In this document: in pieces, positions 9,022 through 17,904 of the stretch
How positions within the stretch are numbered: the stretch's first letter is position 1
Layout of the letters: each line of letters begins with the position of its first letter
The notes under the pieces: model-generated
Told to the model about the DNA's origin: nothing
Database searches by the model: none
The model's input: the letters and a program-made list of their open reading frames with translations, nothing else
Source: Gemmatimonas phototrophica
GTDB taxonomy: Bacteria; Latescibacterota; UBA2968; UBA8231
Assembly (NCBI GenBank): GCA_945861755.1
Contig: CAMAVQ010000015.1
Span: 1-45,495, forward strand
Direction of reading: 5' to 3'
Length of the DNA: 45,495 nucleotides
Position numbers and translations under genes: made by a program

Positions 9022-9633
9022 ATGAGGGGATTGGTTTTTTTCGGCGCTATGAGCGCCCTCTGCCTGACCCTGGGCGCGGCGGGGGCGGCCGAGCTGCCCG
9101 ACCCCATTGCTTTTCTCCAGGGCCGCGACGCCCAGGCCCAGGCCATCGTCAAACAGGCCCCCACCGGCCCCTTGCCCCCGGCCTTGCGCCAAGAGTTGGA
9201 CCACCACATCAACGAGGTGTTCGACTTCGGCGAACTGAGCCGGCTGGCCCTGGGCGCCGAATGGGATAAACACACCGCTGCGGAACGGCAGCGTTTCGTC
9301 GAGGTTTTTGGCGCCATCATCCGCGAAAAGAACTACACCAGTTTCCTGCGCTACTACCGCGAGGGAAAGACCACTTACCAGGACCAGAAGGTGGAGGGCG
9401 AGCGGGCCACGGTGCACGCGGTAGTGCCCCTCAAGCAGGAAAAGGTGGCCATCGGCTATCTGCTGCGCGCCAGCCAGGGGCAGTGGCGGATCTACGACCT
9501 GAGCATCGACAGCGCCAGCACTGCCGACGGGTACCTGCGCCAGTACTCTCGCTACCTCCAGAAACACACCTATGAGCAGCTCATCCAGCAGCTTGGCAAG
9601 CAATTAGACAGCCTGCGCCAGATCAAGAACTGA
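9022..9633 (+). CDS. MlaC/Ttg2D-like periplasmic phospholipid-binding protein
   Basis: A 203-aa protein with a signal peptide (MRGLVFFGAMSALCLTLGAAGAA). The mature part has the MlaC-type layout: an early helix ending in FDFGELSRLALG, then TAAERQRFVEVFGAIIREKNYTSFLRYY, a beta-sheet core (ATVHAVVPLKQEKVAIGYLLR), QWRIYDLSIDSAS, and a final helix YEQLIQQLGK. MlaC carries phospholipid between the inner and outer membranes. The ATG at 9022 is chosen over the in-frame codon at 8941 because AGAGAGAGGTGG sits just upstream and the protein then begins with a proper signal. No MlaD, E or F is in the window; the partner here is the MMPL-type exporter that follows after 7 nt. Confidence 0.85.
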   Translation: MRGLVFFGAMSALCLTLGAAGAAELPDPIAFLQGRDAQAQAIVKQAPTGPLPPALRQELDHHINEVFDFGELSRLALGAEWDKHTAAERQRFVEVFGAIIREKNYTSFLRYYREGKTTYQDQKVEGERATVHAVVPLKQEKVAIGYLLRASQGQWRIYDLSIDSASTADGYLRQYSRYLQKHTYEQLIQQLGKQLDSLRQIKN

Positions 9634-9640
9634 TCGCCAA

Positions 9641-12037
9641 ATGCGGCTAGATTATGGGCGTCTGGCCCACTATGTCCATCACCACCCCCTGCGCATCATT
9701 TTCCTGGCCCTTCTGCTCTCGCTGGGTGCGGGGTACTTTGCCGTGCAGCTGCGCATCCAGACCGACTTCGCCGCCCTGCTGCCCGATGACTACATCAGTG
9801 TCCGCGAGCTGAACCGCATCAAGGAGCGGGTGGGGGGCATCAGCCCGCTCATCATCGTTGTCACCTCCTCGGACCTCGACCAGGCCGCCCGTTTCGTCGA
9901 CGTGCTGGCCGACTCCCTCGAACACAATCCGCTGATCACCGCCGTAGTCAGCCGCCACCAGGACGACGATTTCTACAGCCGCAACCGCCTGCTCTACATG
10001 GAACACGCGGACCTGGAGGAGGTCCACCGCCGCCTGGCCGAGTACCTGGAAGAGCAGAAGCTCAGGCAGTCGCCCCTCTACGTGCCGCTCGAAGAAGGGG
10101 AGCCGGTGCTGGATTTCTCCGACCTGGAGAACAAGTACCAGGGGCGCACCGAGCACACCGGCCTAGCGCGCGACTACCTGCTCACCGTCGAGCAGAATGG
10201 CATCGCCATCACCGTGTACCCGGCCGGCGGACTCACCGATATCAAGCTCACCCGCCGGCTGATGGAGAGTGTCAACCAGACCATCGCCGCCCTCCATCCC
10301 GAAAGCTACCACCCCGACATCAAGTGTGTGTACCAGGGCGCGGTCAAGAACAGCGCCAATCAGTACGACGCGCTGATGAAGGACATGAAGTTCTCCTCGC
10401 TGCTGAGCCTGCTGGGCGTGATGGCGCTGATCTCCCTCTATTTCCGCCAGGTGCTCTCGGCAGTGTTGGTCGCCATCCCCCTGGTGATGAGTCTGGTGTG
10501 GACCTTTGGCCTGACCTATCTGGTGATCGGCAACCTCAACCAGATCACCGTCGGGCTTTTCGCCATCCTCTTCGGCCTGGGCATCGACTACGGCATCCAC
10601 GTCTTCGCCCGCTACCGCGAGACCAGACGGCGGGGCCTGGAGGTGGAGGCGGCCCTGAGCGAGACCTTGCAGCACACCGGCACCTCGCTGACCACCAGTG
10701 GCCTGACCACGGCGGCGGCCTTCTTCTCGATGATGACCGCCGATTTCAGGGGCTTCTACGAGTTCGGGTTCATCGTCGGCATTGGCATCATCTTTTCGCT
10801 GGTGGCGATGATCGCCGTCTGTCCGGCTTTCATCGTGCTGGCCGAGCGCTGGCACCTGGTGCGCCTGTGGCAGGAGGAGGCGCCAGCCCACCTGCTGCGC
10901 CGGGGGCGCTTTCCGCTGCCCAGGATCACCCTGGGGCTGTGCGCGCTGCTGACCGCCTACGCCCTCTACCACCTCAAGGACATCGAATTCGAGTACGACT
11001 TTCAGAAATTGCAGCCGCCTTCTCCCAGCGCCGGCTTCACCCTGCCCGATGAGGTCAGGGAATCCCGCTCTCCGGCTATCGTGCTCACCGAGAGCGCCGC
11101 CGAGGCCGGGGAGGTGGTGGCGGCCCTGGAAGCGCGCAAGGCCGCCGCCGGCGACTCTTCGGCCATCAGCCAGATCCGCAGCGTCTATTCGGCCCTGCCC
11201 TCCGAGCAGGGAGCCAAGCTGGAGATCATCAGCCAGATCCGCCACCTGCTGGACGCCGACGAACACCTGTTTTCCGCCGCGCAGCGCAGCCGGGTGGATT
11301 CGCTGCGGTCCTACCTGGCGGTGGGGGAATTGCGTCTGGAGGACCTGCCGGCCGAGAAGACCAAGATCTTCCGTGGCAAGGATGGGCAATTACTCAACTT
11401 TGTGATGATCACTTCCTCGCTGCCCCTGCGCGATGGCCGCAACGCCATGCGCTTCGCCGAGGAGGTCAAAGTGATCCCCACCCCCTCGGGCAAGATCTTC
11501 TACGCCTCTAGCTCCCACATCATCTTCGCCGAGATGCTGAAGCTGATGGTCAGCGACGGCATCAAGGCCCTCACTCTCACCCTGCTCATCGTCACTGCCG
11601 TGCTCTACGCAGATCTGCGCAAGGTCCGCGACACCCTGCTGGCCCTGACCCCGCTGCTGACCGGGCTCTTGTGGACCACCGGGTTCATGTATCTCTTTGA
11701 CATCCGCCTCAACTTTTACAATATCATCGCCTTCCCCACGGTGATCGGCATGGGTATCGACAACAGCGTGCATATCTTTCACCGTTACCGCGAGGAAGGG
11801 CCTGGCTCCCTGCGCCTGGTGCTGCGCACCACGGGCATGGCGCTGGTGGCCACCTCGATGACCAACATGGTGGGATTTGCCGGCTGCCTCTCCGCTCACC
11901 ATCCCGCCCTCACCTCGATCAGCATCCTGGCGCTGATCGGCATGAGTTGCTGCTTCGTCACTTCGATCACCCTGTTGCCGGCCCTGCTGCAGTTGGGGGA
12001 GCGGCGAGGGGCGGTGCCAGAGGCGCAGCCCTCCTGA
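9641..12037 (+). CDS. RND/MMPL superfamily exporter (HpnN-like)
   Basis: A 798-aa protein with two homologous halves. Each half has one N-terminal helix, a periplasmic loop of some 200 residues and five clustered helices. The first half carries GLGIDYGIHVFARYRE near residue 315 and the second GMGIDNSVHIFHRYRE near residue 705, the MMPL/SSD proton-relay signature. Length and layout fit the hopanoid-transporter (HpnN) and lipid-exporter branch of the RND superfamily rather than AcrB. Its position directly after an mlaC-like gene matches the idea of lipid movement to the outer membrane. It is the last gene of the plus operon. Confidence 0.88.
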   Translation: MRLDYGRLAHYVHHHPLRIIFLALLLSLGAGYFAVQLRIQTDFAALLPDDYISVRELNRIKERVGGISPLIIVVTSSDLDQAARFVDVLADSLEHNPLITAVVSRHQDDDFYSRNRLLYMEHADLEEVHRRLAEYLEEQKLRQSPLYVPLEEGEPVLDFSDLENKYQGRTEHTGLARDYLLTVEQNGIAITVYPAGGLTDIKLTRRLMESVNQTIAALHPESYHPDIKCVYQGAVKNSANQYDALMKDMKFSSLLSLLGVMALISLYFRQVLSAVLVAIPLVMSLVWTFGLTYLVIGNLNQITVGLFAILFGLGIDYGIHVFARYRETRRRGLEVEAALSETLQHTGTSLTTSGLTTAAAFFSMMTADFRGFYEFGFIVGIGIIFSLVAMIAVCPAFIVLAERWHLVRLWQEEAPAHLLRRGRFPLPRITLGLCALLTAYALYHLKDIEFEYDFQKLQPPSPSAGFTLPDEVRESRSPAIVLTESAAEAGEVVAALEARKAAAGDSSAISQIRSVYSALPSEQGAKLEIISQIRHLLDADEHLFSAAQRSRVDSLRSYLAVGELRLEDLPAEKTKIFRGKDGQLLNFVMITSSLPLRDGRNAMRFAEEVKVIPTPSGKIFYASSSHIIFAEMLKLMVSDGIKALTLTLLIVTAVLYADLRKVRDTLLALTPLLTGLLWTTGFMYLFDIRLNFYNIIAFPTVIGMGIDNSVHIFHRYREEGPGSLRLVLRTTGMALVATSMTNMVGFAGCLSAHHPALTSISILALIGMSCCFVTSITLLPALLQLGERRGAVPEAQPS

Positions 12038-12047
12038 GCCTCGGCAC

Positions 12048-12082
12048 AAAAAAGGACCGACCCCCGTTGCGGGGGCCGGTCC
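12048..12082 (-). terminator. Rho-independent terminator of tRNA-Gly
   Basis: A near-perfect hairpin (12054-12082; GGACCG..CGGTCC outer stem, CCCCCG..CGGGGG inner stem) is followed on the minus strand by six T (12053-12048). It lies 45 nt downstream of the tRNA 3' end. Confidence 0.85.
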
Positions 12083-12127
12083 TGGCGTGTACTTCCGGGC
12101 GCGGCGTATATTATTGGCGCCCAAAAA

Positions 12128-12203
12128 TGGAGCGGGAGACGGGACTCGAACCCGCGACAACCACGTTGGCAACGTGGAGCTCTACCAACTGAGCTACTCC
12201 CGC
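12128..12203 (-). tRNA. tRNA-Gly (anticodon GCC)
   Basis: A 76-nt cloverleaf read on the minus strand. The acceptor stem GCGGGAG/CTCCCGC pairs fully, with an encoded CCA end. The D-arm contains AGCTCAGTTGGTAGAGCT, the anticodon arm is CCACG-TTGCCAA-CGTGG, and the T-arm is GCGGG-TTCGAGT-CCCGT. The anticodon GCC reads GGC/GGT glycine codons. It lies antisense to the plus-strand genes, with its own promoter and terminator. Confidence 0.96.
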
Positions 12204-12230
12204 TGGTACTGCTTTTGATGACGAGGAGGA

Positions 12231-12259
12231 AATATAAGGATGACCCCCAAGCGCGTCAA
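12231..12259 (-). promoter_or_regulatory. Promoter of tRNA-Gly
   Basis: On the minus strand, TTGACG (12259-12254), a 17-bp spacer and TATATT (12236-12231) place transcription about 20 nt before the tRNA 5' end. The site spans the ATG at 12240 and the -10 abuts the ribosome-binding region of the opposite TPR gene, so the two units may interfere. Confidence 0.68.
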
Positions 12260-15200
12260 GATCTGGGCCTGGTGTGGCCTGCTGCTGGCCGGTGTCGGCT
12301 GCCAGGGCGCCGACAGCCCCCAGGCCCGGCAGGCCCGCTGGCACAACAATCAAGGCGTGGTCTACATGGACCAGCACAACTACAGCCGCGGGCGGAATGA
12401 ATTCAGCAGCGCTATTGTCCTCGATCCGCGCTACGCCAACGGCTTTGCCAATCTGGGGATTTCCTATTATAGCCTGGGCAAATACGACAGCGCCCTGGTC
12501 GCCCTCCAGAATGCCCTGCGCCAGGACGCCGACCATCCGCAGGCCCAGTACACCCTGGGGCTGATCTACCTGGCCCAGGGCAAGGAATACGACCAGGCGT
12601 TGCAGGCTTTTTCGGCCGTGCTGAAGCGGGACGGCGACGACCCCCTGGTGCACTACTATATGGGGCGGGCCCAGGAAAAGCTGGGGCAGGCCGAGGAAGC
12701 GGCTGCCTCCTTCCACCAGGCCATTCGACTCGACCCGCACAATGTATCGGCGTACTACGCCCTGGCCCAACTCCTGCGCCAGCAGGGCAAGCAGGAGGAG
12801 TTCCAGCAGGTGCTGGGCACCTTCAACCAGTTGCAGCAGGCCGGCAACGAGGGGGTCAGTTCATCGTACCAGGGACAAGGAAAATACGCCGAGGCGGTCA
12901 CCGACGCGGGGGGGGTGCTGCCCGAGCAGGATGACGCCAAGGGACCGCTGACTTTTGCCGCTGCCGAGGTGCCACCGGCTGGTTTGCCGGGGGGGCTGTC
13001 TTTTGCGGCGATGGTGGATGTGGATGGGGACGGCGACCAGGACGTGCTGGCGGGGGGGGAGCGCTTGCAGTTCTACCGGAACGAGGGCGGCAAGTGGACT
13101 CTGGCCGAAGGGCAGCTCTTAGCCGGTGTCTTTGCCGACGGCGTCTTTGCCGACTTCGACAACGACCCCAATCCCGACTTAGTCCTGGCTGGTGCCCAGA
13201 CCCTGCTGGTGCGGAGTCAAAAGGGGATCTGGGGTGCGCCGGAGCACATCGGCGCTGCGTCCGACCAGGCCATGCCCGCGGATGTGGACCACGACGGGGA
13301 CCTCGATGTGTTGCTCCTGTCTGAGGGCGCTACCCAGCTACTGAGCAACGACGGCACTGGCAAGTTCGCCGAGATCAGCGCCCGGGCCGGCCTGGGTGCC
13401 AGCACCGGGGGCCGGCAAGCGGTGTTCTCCGACTTCGACAACGACCGCGACCTGGACTTTGTCATCGCCACCGCCGGGAGCGGGCAGTTGTTCACCAACA
13501 ACCGCGACGGCACCTTCACTGACATCGCTGCCGAGACCGGCCTGGCGGGTCTGGACGCGGTGGCCCTCTGGGTAGAAGACTTTGACCAGGACAGCTACAT
13601 GGACCTGGCGGCCCTCAGCGCGGCCGGCCAGGTCGCCCTGTACCTCAACAAACAGGGCCACGGTTTTGCGGCCCAGCCAAGCCTGGCGCTCCAGGGCGCG
13701 GGGCGTCTGCTGCGCGGGGCCGACTTCGACAACGACGGGGATGTAGACTTGTTGGCCGTGGGCGCCTGGGGCCTGCAGCCGCTGGTCTGGCGGGGGGGGA
13801 AATTGCAGGCCGAAGGCAGTGCCCTGCCGGCCGGTGGGGAAGGCCCGGTGCTGGTGGCCGATTTCGACGGCGACGGCCGGGCCGATATCTGGACCGCTGG
13901 CAAGCGGTGGCGCAACCAGACCCAGGCCGGCAAATGGATCGAGATCGCGCTGCTGGGGCTCAACAGCAACCGCAGCGGCCTAGGCACCAAAGTAGAAGTG
14001 AAGACCGCCCACCGCCTGCAGAAACGCGAGTTGAGGGGCGGTAGCGGCCAAAGCCAGATCCTCAGCTTTGGGCTGGCCCAGTCCGATTCGGTGGAGTTCG
14101 TGCGCATCCTCTGGCCCGGCGGCGTGCGGCAGACCGAGCTGGCCACCGGAGCCGGGCAGCGGCTGACCCTCACCGAACTCAACCGCAAAGGCACCTCCTG
14201 CCCCATCCTCTATGTGTGGGATGGGGTGGAGTTTCGCTTTGTGACCGACATCCTGGGCGGAGCCATCATCGGCTACCTGCTGGCGCCGGGTGAATACAAT
14301 ACCCCGGACACCGACGAATATGTGCCCCTGGGCCAGATTGCCCCGCGGGAGGGCAAGTACGAGGTCCGCATCGCCAATGCGCTTGAGGAGGTCATTTACC
14401 TCGACCAGCTCCAGTTGGTGGCCGTCGACCATCCAGAAGGGGTAGAGGTCTACCCCAACGAGCGCCTGCTCAGCGCCCCGCCGTACCCGGATTTTCGCCT
14501 GTACCCATTGCGCGGCCTGCGGCCCCTGCGAGGGGCGACTGACCAGCGCCGGCAGGAAGTGTCGGCGGCGCTGGCAAAGATCGACGACGAGTGGTACACC
14601 GGCTTTGGGGAAACCCCCATTCACGGGTACGCCCAGGAATATGCGCTCACCCTCGATCTGGGCGATCTGGAAGCCAACCCCCACCCCGTACTGCTGGGGT
14701 ACGGCTGGGTCGATTACGCCCACTCCTCCTCCAACTGGGCCGCGGCCCAGCAGGGCCTGGAGCTGCGCCCGGTGCGGCTGGAGGTGCCCGGGCCAGACGG
14801 GGGGTGGCAGCTGGTCACCCCGGATATGGGGACCCCAGCCGGGCTGCCCAAACACCTGCTGGTCGACCTGAAGGGGCTGTTCAAAAAGAGCGGAGATTGC
14901 CGAGTGCGCCTGAGCACCAACACCCCCATCTATTGGGATCAGTTTCTAGTGGGGGAAGCCGAGGATCTGGCCCTGCAGCCGGTCCGCCTGCAGCCGGCGC
15001 GGGGCGATTTGCACTGGCGCGGGTACCCGGCGTACACCGCGGTCAAGGGCACCTTTGCCTTTCGCTACCATTACGACCAGTTGCAGACTGAGGCCGATTG
15101 GGGCACCCATGAAGGGGCCTTCACTCGCCAGGGCGAGGTCACCGAGTTGCTGCAGGCGGCCGACGACCGCTACGCGATCATGTTCCACGGCGACGAACTC

Positions 15201-15452
15201 AGCGTGCAGTTCGACGCGGCCGCGCTGCCGCCCCCGTCACCGGGGACCAGGCGCACCTTTCTGCTCTACGCCGACGGTTTTGGCAAGGACATGGACTTCC
15301 ATTCGGCCCACTCGTTGACGGTGGGTCCCCTGCCTTTCCACGGCATGAGTTCGTACCCGTACCCGGCCACCGAGTCCTATCCGCAGGACGAATCACACCT
15401 GCGTTATCTGCTGGAGTACAACACCCGGCAGGTGAAGGGCCAGTACGACTGA
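12240..15452 (+). CDS. Large TPR / FG-GAP / ASPIC-UnbV exported protein (CRTAC1-like)
   Basis: A 1070-aa protein. Residues 1-22 form a signal peptide ending at Cys22 (LAGVGC, an imperfect lipobox). Residues ~32-200 hold about five tetratricopeptide repeats. Residues ~255-550 hold seven Ca-binding FG-GAP/VCBS blades, each with a D-x-D-x-D type loop such as DVDGDGDQD near 260 and DFDNDGDVD near 494. Residues ~573-643 are an ASPIC/UnbV module (NSNRSGLGTKV..ILWPGGVRQTE). The last ~420 residues are a beta-rich domain that I do not recognise. GAGGAGG precedes the ATG. It is probably an envelope or surface scaffold for protein or carbohydrate binding; no enzymatic motif is seen. Confidence 0.87.
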   Translation: MTPKRVKIWAWCGLLLAGVGCQGADSPQARQARWHNNQGVVYMDQHNYSRGRNEFSSAIVLDPRYANGFANLGISYYSLGKYDSALVALQNALRQDADHPQAQYTLGLIYLAQGKEYDQALQAFSAVLKRDGDDPLVHYYMGRAQEKLGQAEEAAASFHQAIRLDPHNVSAYYALAQLLRQQGKQEEFQQVLGTFNQLQQAGNEGVSSSYQGQGKYAEAVTDAGGVLPEQDDAKGPLTFAAAEVPPAGLPGGLSFAAMVDVDGDGDQDVLAGGERLQFYRNEGGKWTLAEGQLLAGVFADGVFADFDNDPNPDLVLAGAQTLLVRSQKGIWGAPEHIGAASDQAMPADVDHDGDLDVLLLSEGATQLLSNDGTGKFAEISARAGLGASTGGRQAVFSDFDNDRDLDFVIATAGSGQLFTNNRDGTFTDIAAETGLAGLDAVALWVEDFDQDSYMDLAALSAAGQVALYLNKQGHGFAAQPSLALQGAGRLLRGADFDNDGDVDLLAVGAWGLQPLVWRGGKLQAEGSALPAGGEGPVLVADFDGDGRADIWTAGKRWRNQTQAGKWIEIALLGLNSNRSGLGTKVEVKTAHRLQKRELRGGSGQSQILSFGLAQSDSVEFVRILWPGGVRQTELATGAGQRLTLTELNRKGTSCPILYVWDGVEFRFVTDILGGAIIGYLLAPGEYNTPDTDEYVPLGQIAPREGKYEVRIANALEEVIYLDQLQLVAVDHPEGVEVYPNERLLSAPPYPDFRLYPLRGLRPLRGATDQRRQEVSAALAKIDDEWYTGFGETPIHGYAQEYALTLDLGDLEANPHPVLLGYGWVDYAHSSSNWAAAQQGLELRPVRLEVPGPDGGWQLVTPDMGTPAGLPKHLLVDLKGLFKKSGDCRVRLSTNTPIYWDQFLVGEAEDLALQPVRLQPARGDLHWRGYPAYTAVKGTFAFRYHYDQLQTEADWGTHEGAFTRQGEVTELLQAADDRYAIMFHGDELSVQFDAAALPPPSPGTRRTFLLYADGFGKDMDFHSAHSLTVGPLPFHGMSSYPYPATESYPQDESHLRYLLEYNTRQVKGQYD

Positions 15453-15461
15453 GTTGGGTAG

Positions 15462-17558
15462 ATGGTAAAACGCGCCTTTATCGGTATCTTCGGCTGCCTG
15501 CTGGTCCTGAGCCTGGGCCCGGCCGCCGTTTATTTTGCCTTCAACGACAATCTGCCCGACCTGGACGAGCTGGAGCGTTTACAGCCCAAGCGGGTCAGTA
15601 AAGTCTTCTCGGCAGACGGCCAACACCTCAAGAACTTCCTCGAGGAAGACCGGGAAATCCTCTCCTACGAAGAGATCCCCCAGGCGATGAAGGACGCGCT
15701 GATCTCCATCGAGGACCGGCGCTTCTACGACCATTGGGGCATCGACCTGCGCCGCATCTTCGGTTCGGTGTGGGCCAATGTGCTCTCGGCCAGCCTGACG
15801 GCGCAGGGGGCCAGCACCCTCACCCAGCAGCTGGCCCGCAACCTCTTCGTCAAGGTGGGCCGCTACCGCAGCACCGCCACGGTGGGAGACGTCAAAGCCA
15901 CCTTTGCGCGCAAGATCCGCGAGCAGATCACTGCGGTCAATATCGAGCGCTTGTACACCAAGCAGGAAATCCTCACCATGTACTTGAACACCGTCTCCTT
16001 CGGCCACAATCGCTTCGGCCTCAAGTCGGCGGCGGGGTTCTACTTTGGCAAGGAGGTCAACCAGCTCAGTGTGGAGGAATGCGCCCTGCTGGCCGGCCTG
16101 CTCAAGGCGCCCACCACCTACAGCCCGCTGCGCAGCCTCGAGCGGGCCCGCGAGCGCCGCAATGTGGTGCTGCTGACCATGGTGGATACTGGCCGGCTTG
16201 GCCGCAGTGCCTACAACACCCTCAAGCGCACCCCGGTGGCCATCAGCCAGAACCGGCGGGCCGAGACCTATGGCATGGCCCCCTACTTCATTGAGGAATA
16301 CCTGCGGCAGCAGCTGGAAAAGGAGTTCGGCCAGGGGCTCTACCAGGACGGCCTCAACATCTACACCACCATCGACTCGCGCCTGCAGCGCATCGCTGAG
16401 AAGGTGCTGGTCAGCGAACTGGCCGAGGTGCAGAAAAGGGTGGACGACTACCTGGCCGGCCAGCGCGGCCCACGCCCGGATTCGGCCATCGTCCAGGGGG
16501 CCATGGTGGTTATGGACCCGCACGACGGCCACATCCTGGCCATGGTGGGGGGGCGCGATTTCGACGAGAGCAAGTTCAACCGCGCCACCCAGGCTCTTAG
16601 GCAGCCCGGCTCGGCCTTTAAGCCTTTTATCTATACGGCGGCCATCGACAACGGCCTCTTTCCCATCGATGTGCGCGACGACAACGCCATTACCCCCATC
16701 ACCGAACCGGACGGCAAGATCTGGAAGCCGGAGAACTACGACCGGGAGTTCAAGGGGCCCATGACCCTGCGCCAGGGGCTGAAGGAGTCGCGCAATATGA
16801 TCGCCATCCGCCTGGCCATGGAGATCGGCCCGAATCGGGTGCAGCGCTACGCGCAGCAGATGGGGATCACCACCCCCATCGCCGCGGTCCCCTCCATCGG
16901 GCTGGGGACCAGCGGCGTGCATTTGCTGGATCTGGTAGCCGCCTACTGCGTCTTCGCCAGCCGGGGCATCTACCACGAGCCGATGGGCATCAAGAAGGTG
17001 CTCGGCGAGGAGGGCAACGCGCTGCTGGAGCCCCCGGGTAGCAGCCGAGAGGCGCTTCCCCAGGCGGTGGCGGTGATCATGACCGACATGTTACACTCGG
17101 TGGTGGCGGAGCCGGGCGGCACCGCCTACCAGAAGGCCCAGGAGCTGGGCTTTAAGGTCGCGGCGGCGGGCAAAACCGGGACCACCGACAGTTACGCCGA
17201 TGCCTGGTTCGTGGGCTACACCCCGCACCTAGTGGCAGGAGTGTGGGTGGGCATGGACAACCAGGCGCTGAGTCTGTGGCCGCGCCAATCAGGCGCGGTG
17301 GCGGCGTTGCCGATGTGGTTGAAGTTTATGCAGGAGGTCTACCGCACGGTGGACCCGTACCGCCGGGAGGCGGACGAGGGCTTTGAGTATCCCGATGATT
17401 TGGTGGTCAGGATGCCGGTCTGCCAGGACAGCCACAAGCTGGCTACCCGCTACTGCCCGCGCCAGCAAGACGAGTTATTCATCAAGGGGGGCGCTCTGCC
17501 CGAGATTTGCCCGCAGCACAGCCGGGGCGGTGCCCCAGGGCGCCGGCAGCGCTTCTAA
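15462..17558 (+). CDS. Class A penicillin-binding protein (PBP1A-like)
   Basis: A 698-aa bifunctional peptidoglycan synthase. One N-terminal membrane anchor (residues ~5-28) is followed by a GT51 glycosyltransferase domain with catalytic E84 in IEDRRFYDHWGID and GASTLTQQLARN near 116-127. The transpeptidase domain has S384-A-F-K387 (acylation serine), S443-R-N445 and K571-T-G573. All key residues are present, so both lipid II polymerisation and crosslinking are expected at the periplasmic face. The length is typical. The gene starts 9 nt after the preceding stop, with only a weak ribosome-binding site. Its 3' end converges on the minus operon after 4 nt. Confidence 0.95.
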   Translation: MVKRAFIGIFGCLLVLSLGPAAVYFAFNDNLPDLDELERLQPKRVSKVFSADGQHLKNFLEEDREILSYEEIPQAMKDALISIEDRRFYDHWGIDLRRIFGSVWANVLSASLTAQGASTLTQQLARNLFVKVGRYRSTATVGDVKATFARKIREQITAVNIERLYTKQEILTMYLNTVSFGHNRFGLKSAAGFYFGKEVNQLSVEECALLAGLLKAPTTYSPLRSLERARERRNVVLLTMVDTGRLGRSAYNTLKRTPVAISQNRRAETYGMAPYFIEEYLRQQLEKEFGQGLYQDGLNIYTTIDSRLQRIAEKVLVSELAEVQKRVDDYLAGQRGPRPDSAIVQGAMVVMDPHDGHILAMVGGRDFDESKFNRATQALRQPGSAFKPFIYTAAIDNGLFPIDVRDDNAITPITEPDGKIWKPENYDREFKGPMTLRQGLKESRNMIAIRLAMEIGPNRVQRYAQQMGITTPIAAVPSIGLGTSGVHLLDLVAAYCVFASRGIYHEPMGIKKVLGEEGNALLEPPGSSREALPQAVAVIMTDMLHSVVAEPGGTAYQKAQELGFKVAAAGKTGTTDSYADAWFVGYTPHLVAGVWVGMDNQALSLWPRQSGAVAALPMWLKFMQEVYRTVDPYRREADEGFEYPDDLVVRMPVCQDSHKLATRYCPRQQDELFIKGGALPEICPQHSRGGAPGRRQRF

Positions 17559-17562
17559 CCCT

Positions 17563-17871
17563 TCACTCTTCCAGCTTGAACTTGGTGGGTTTGCGCCGCC
17601 GCTCCCGGTCCTTGAACTCTTCCCCCTTCTTCTCCAACTCCTTGAGATCCTTCTCCAGCGTTTTTATTTCTCCCTGCAGCTCCTCGGTGCTGCCCTGAGC
17701 CGAGGCCGCACCGGTCTGTTCCCCGGCAATACGCGCCTCGTACTCCTTGATTTCCTTGCGGGCCATCTCCGCTCGGGGCCTCATGGTGGCGGAGTTCTTG
17801 AGGAACTCGAGCAGGAGGAGGACCAGGAAGCCAACGGCGCCAACGGAAATAAAAAGAAATACCCAGGCCAT
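17563..17871 (-). CDS. Small membrane-anchored coiled-coil protein
   Basis: A 102-aa protein with one N-terminal membrane helix (residues ~2-22) followed by a highly charged heptad-like region (~35-95) rich in Glu and Lys, ending in a basic patch (RERRRKPTKF). No family is recognised. It is last in a three-gene operon, 33 nt after the MotE-like gene, with GAGG upstream of its ATG. The layout (short N-terminal tail, one helix, then coiled coil) suggests a partner or scaffold for the MotE-like protein; that is inference. Confidence 0.7.
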   Translation of the reverse strand: MAWVFLFISVGAVGFLVLLLLEFLKNSATMRPRAEMARKEIKEYEARIAGEQTGAASAQGSTEELQGEIKTLEKDLKELEKKGEEFKDRERRRKPTKFKLEE

Positions 17872-17904
17872 GTTCGCCTCGACAGGTTAAATAGTTTCGG
17901 AGGT

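Noticed and set aside
12128..12203. tRNA-Gly as an integration site of a mobile element
   Set aside because: No integrase, no direct repeat of the tRNA 3' end and no foreign-looking genes are seen next to it.
15579..16976. 465-codon open frame on the minus strand
   Set aside because: It is antisense to the class A PBP and has no recognisable domain.
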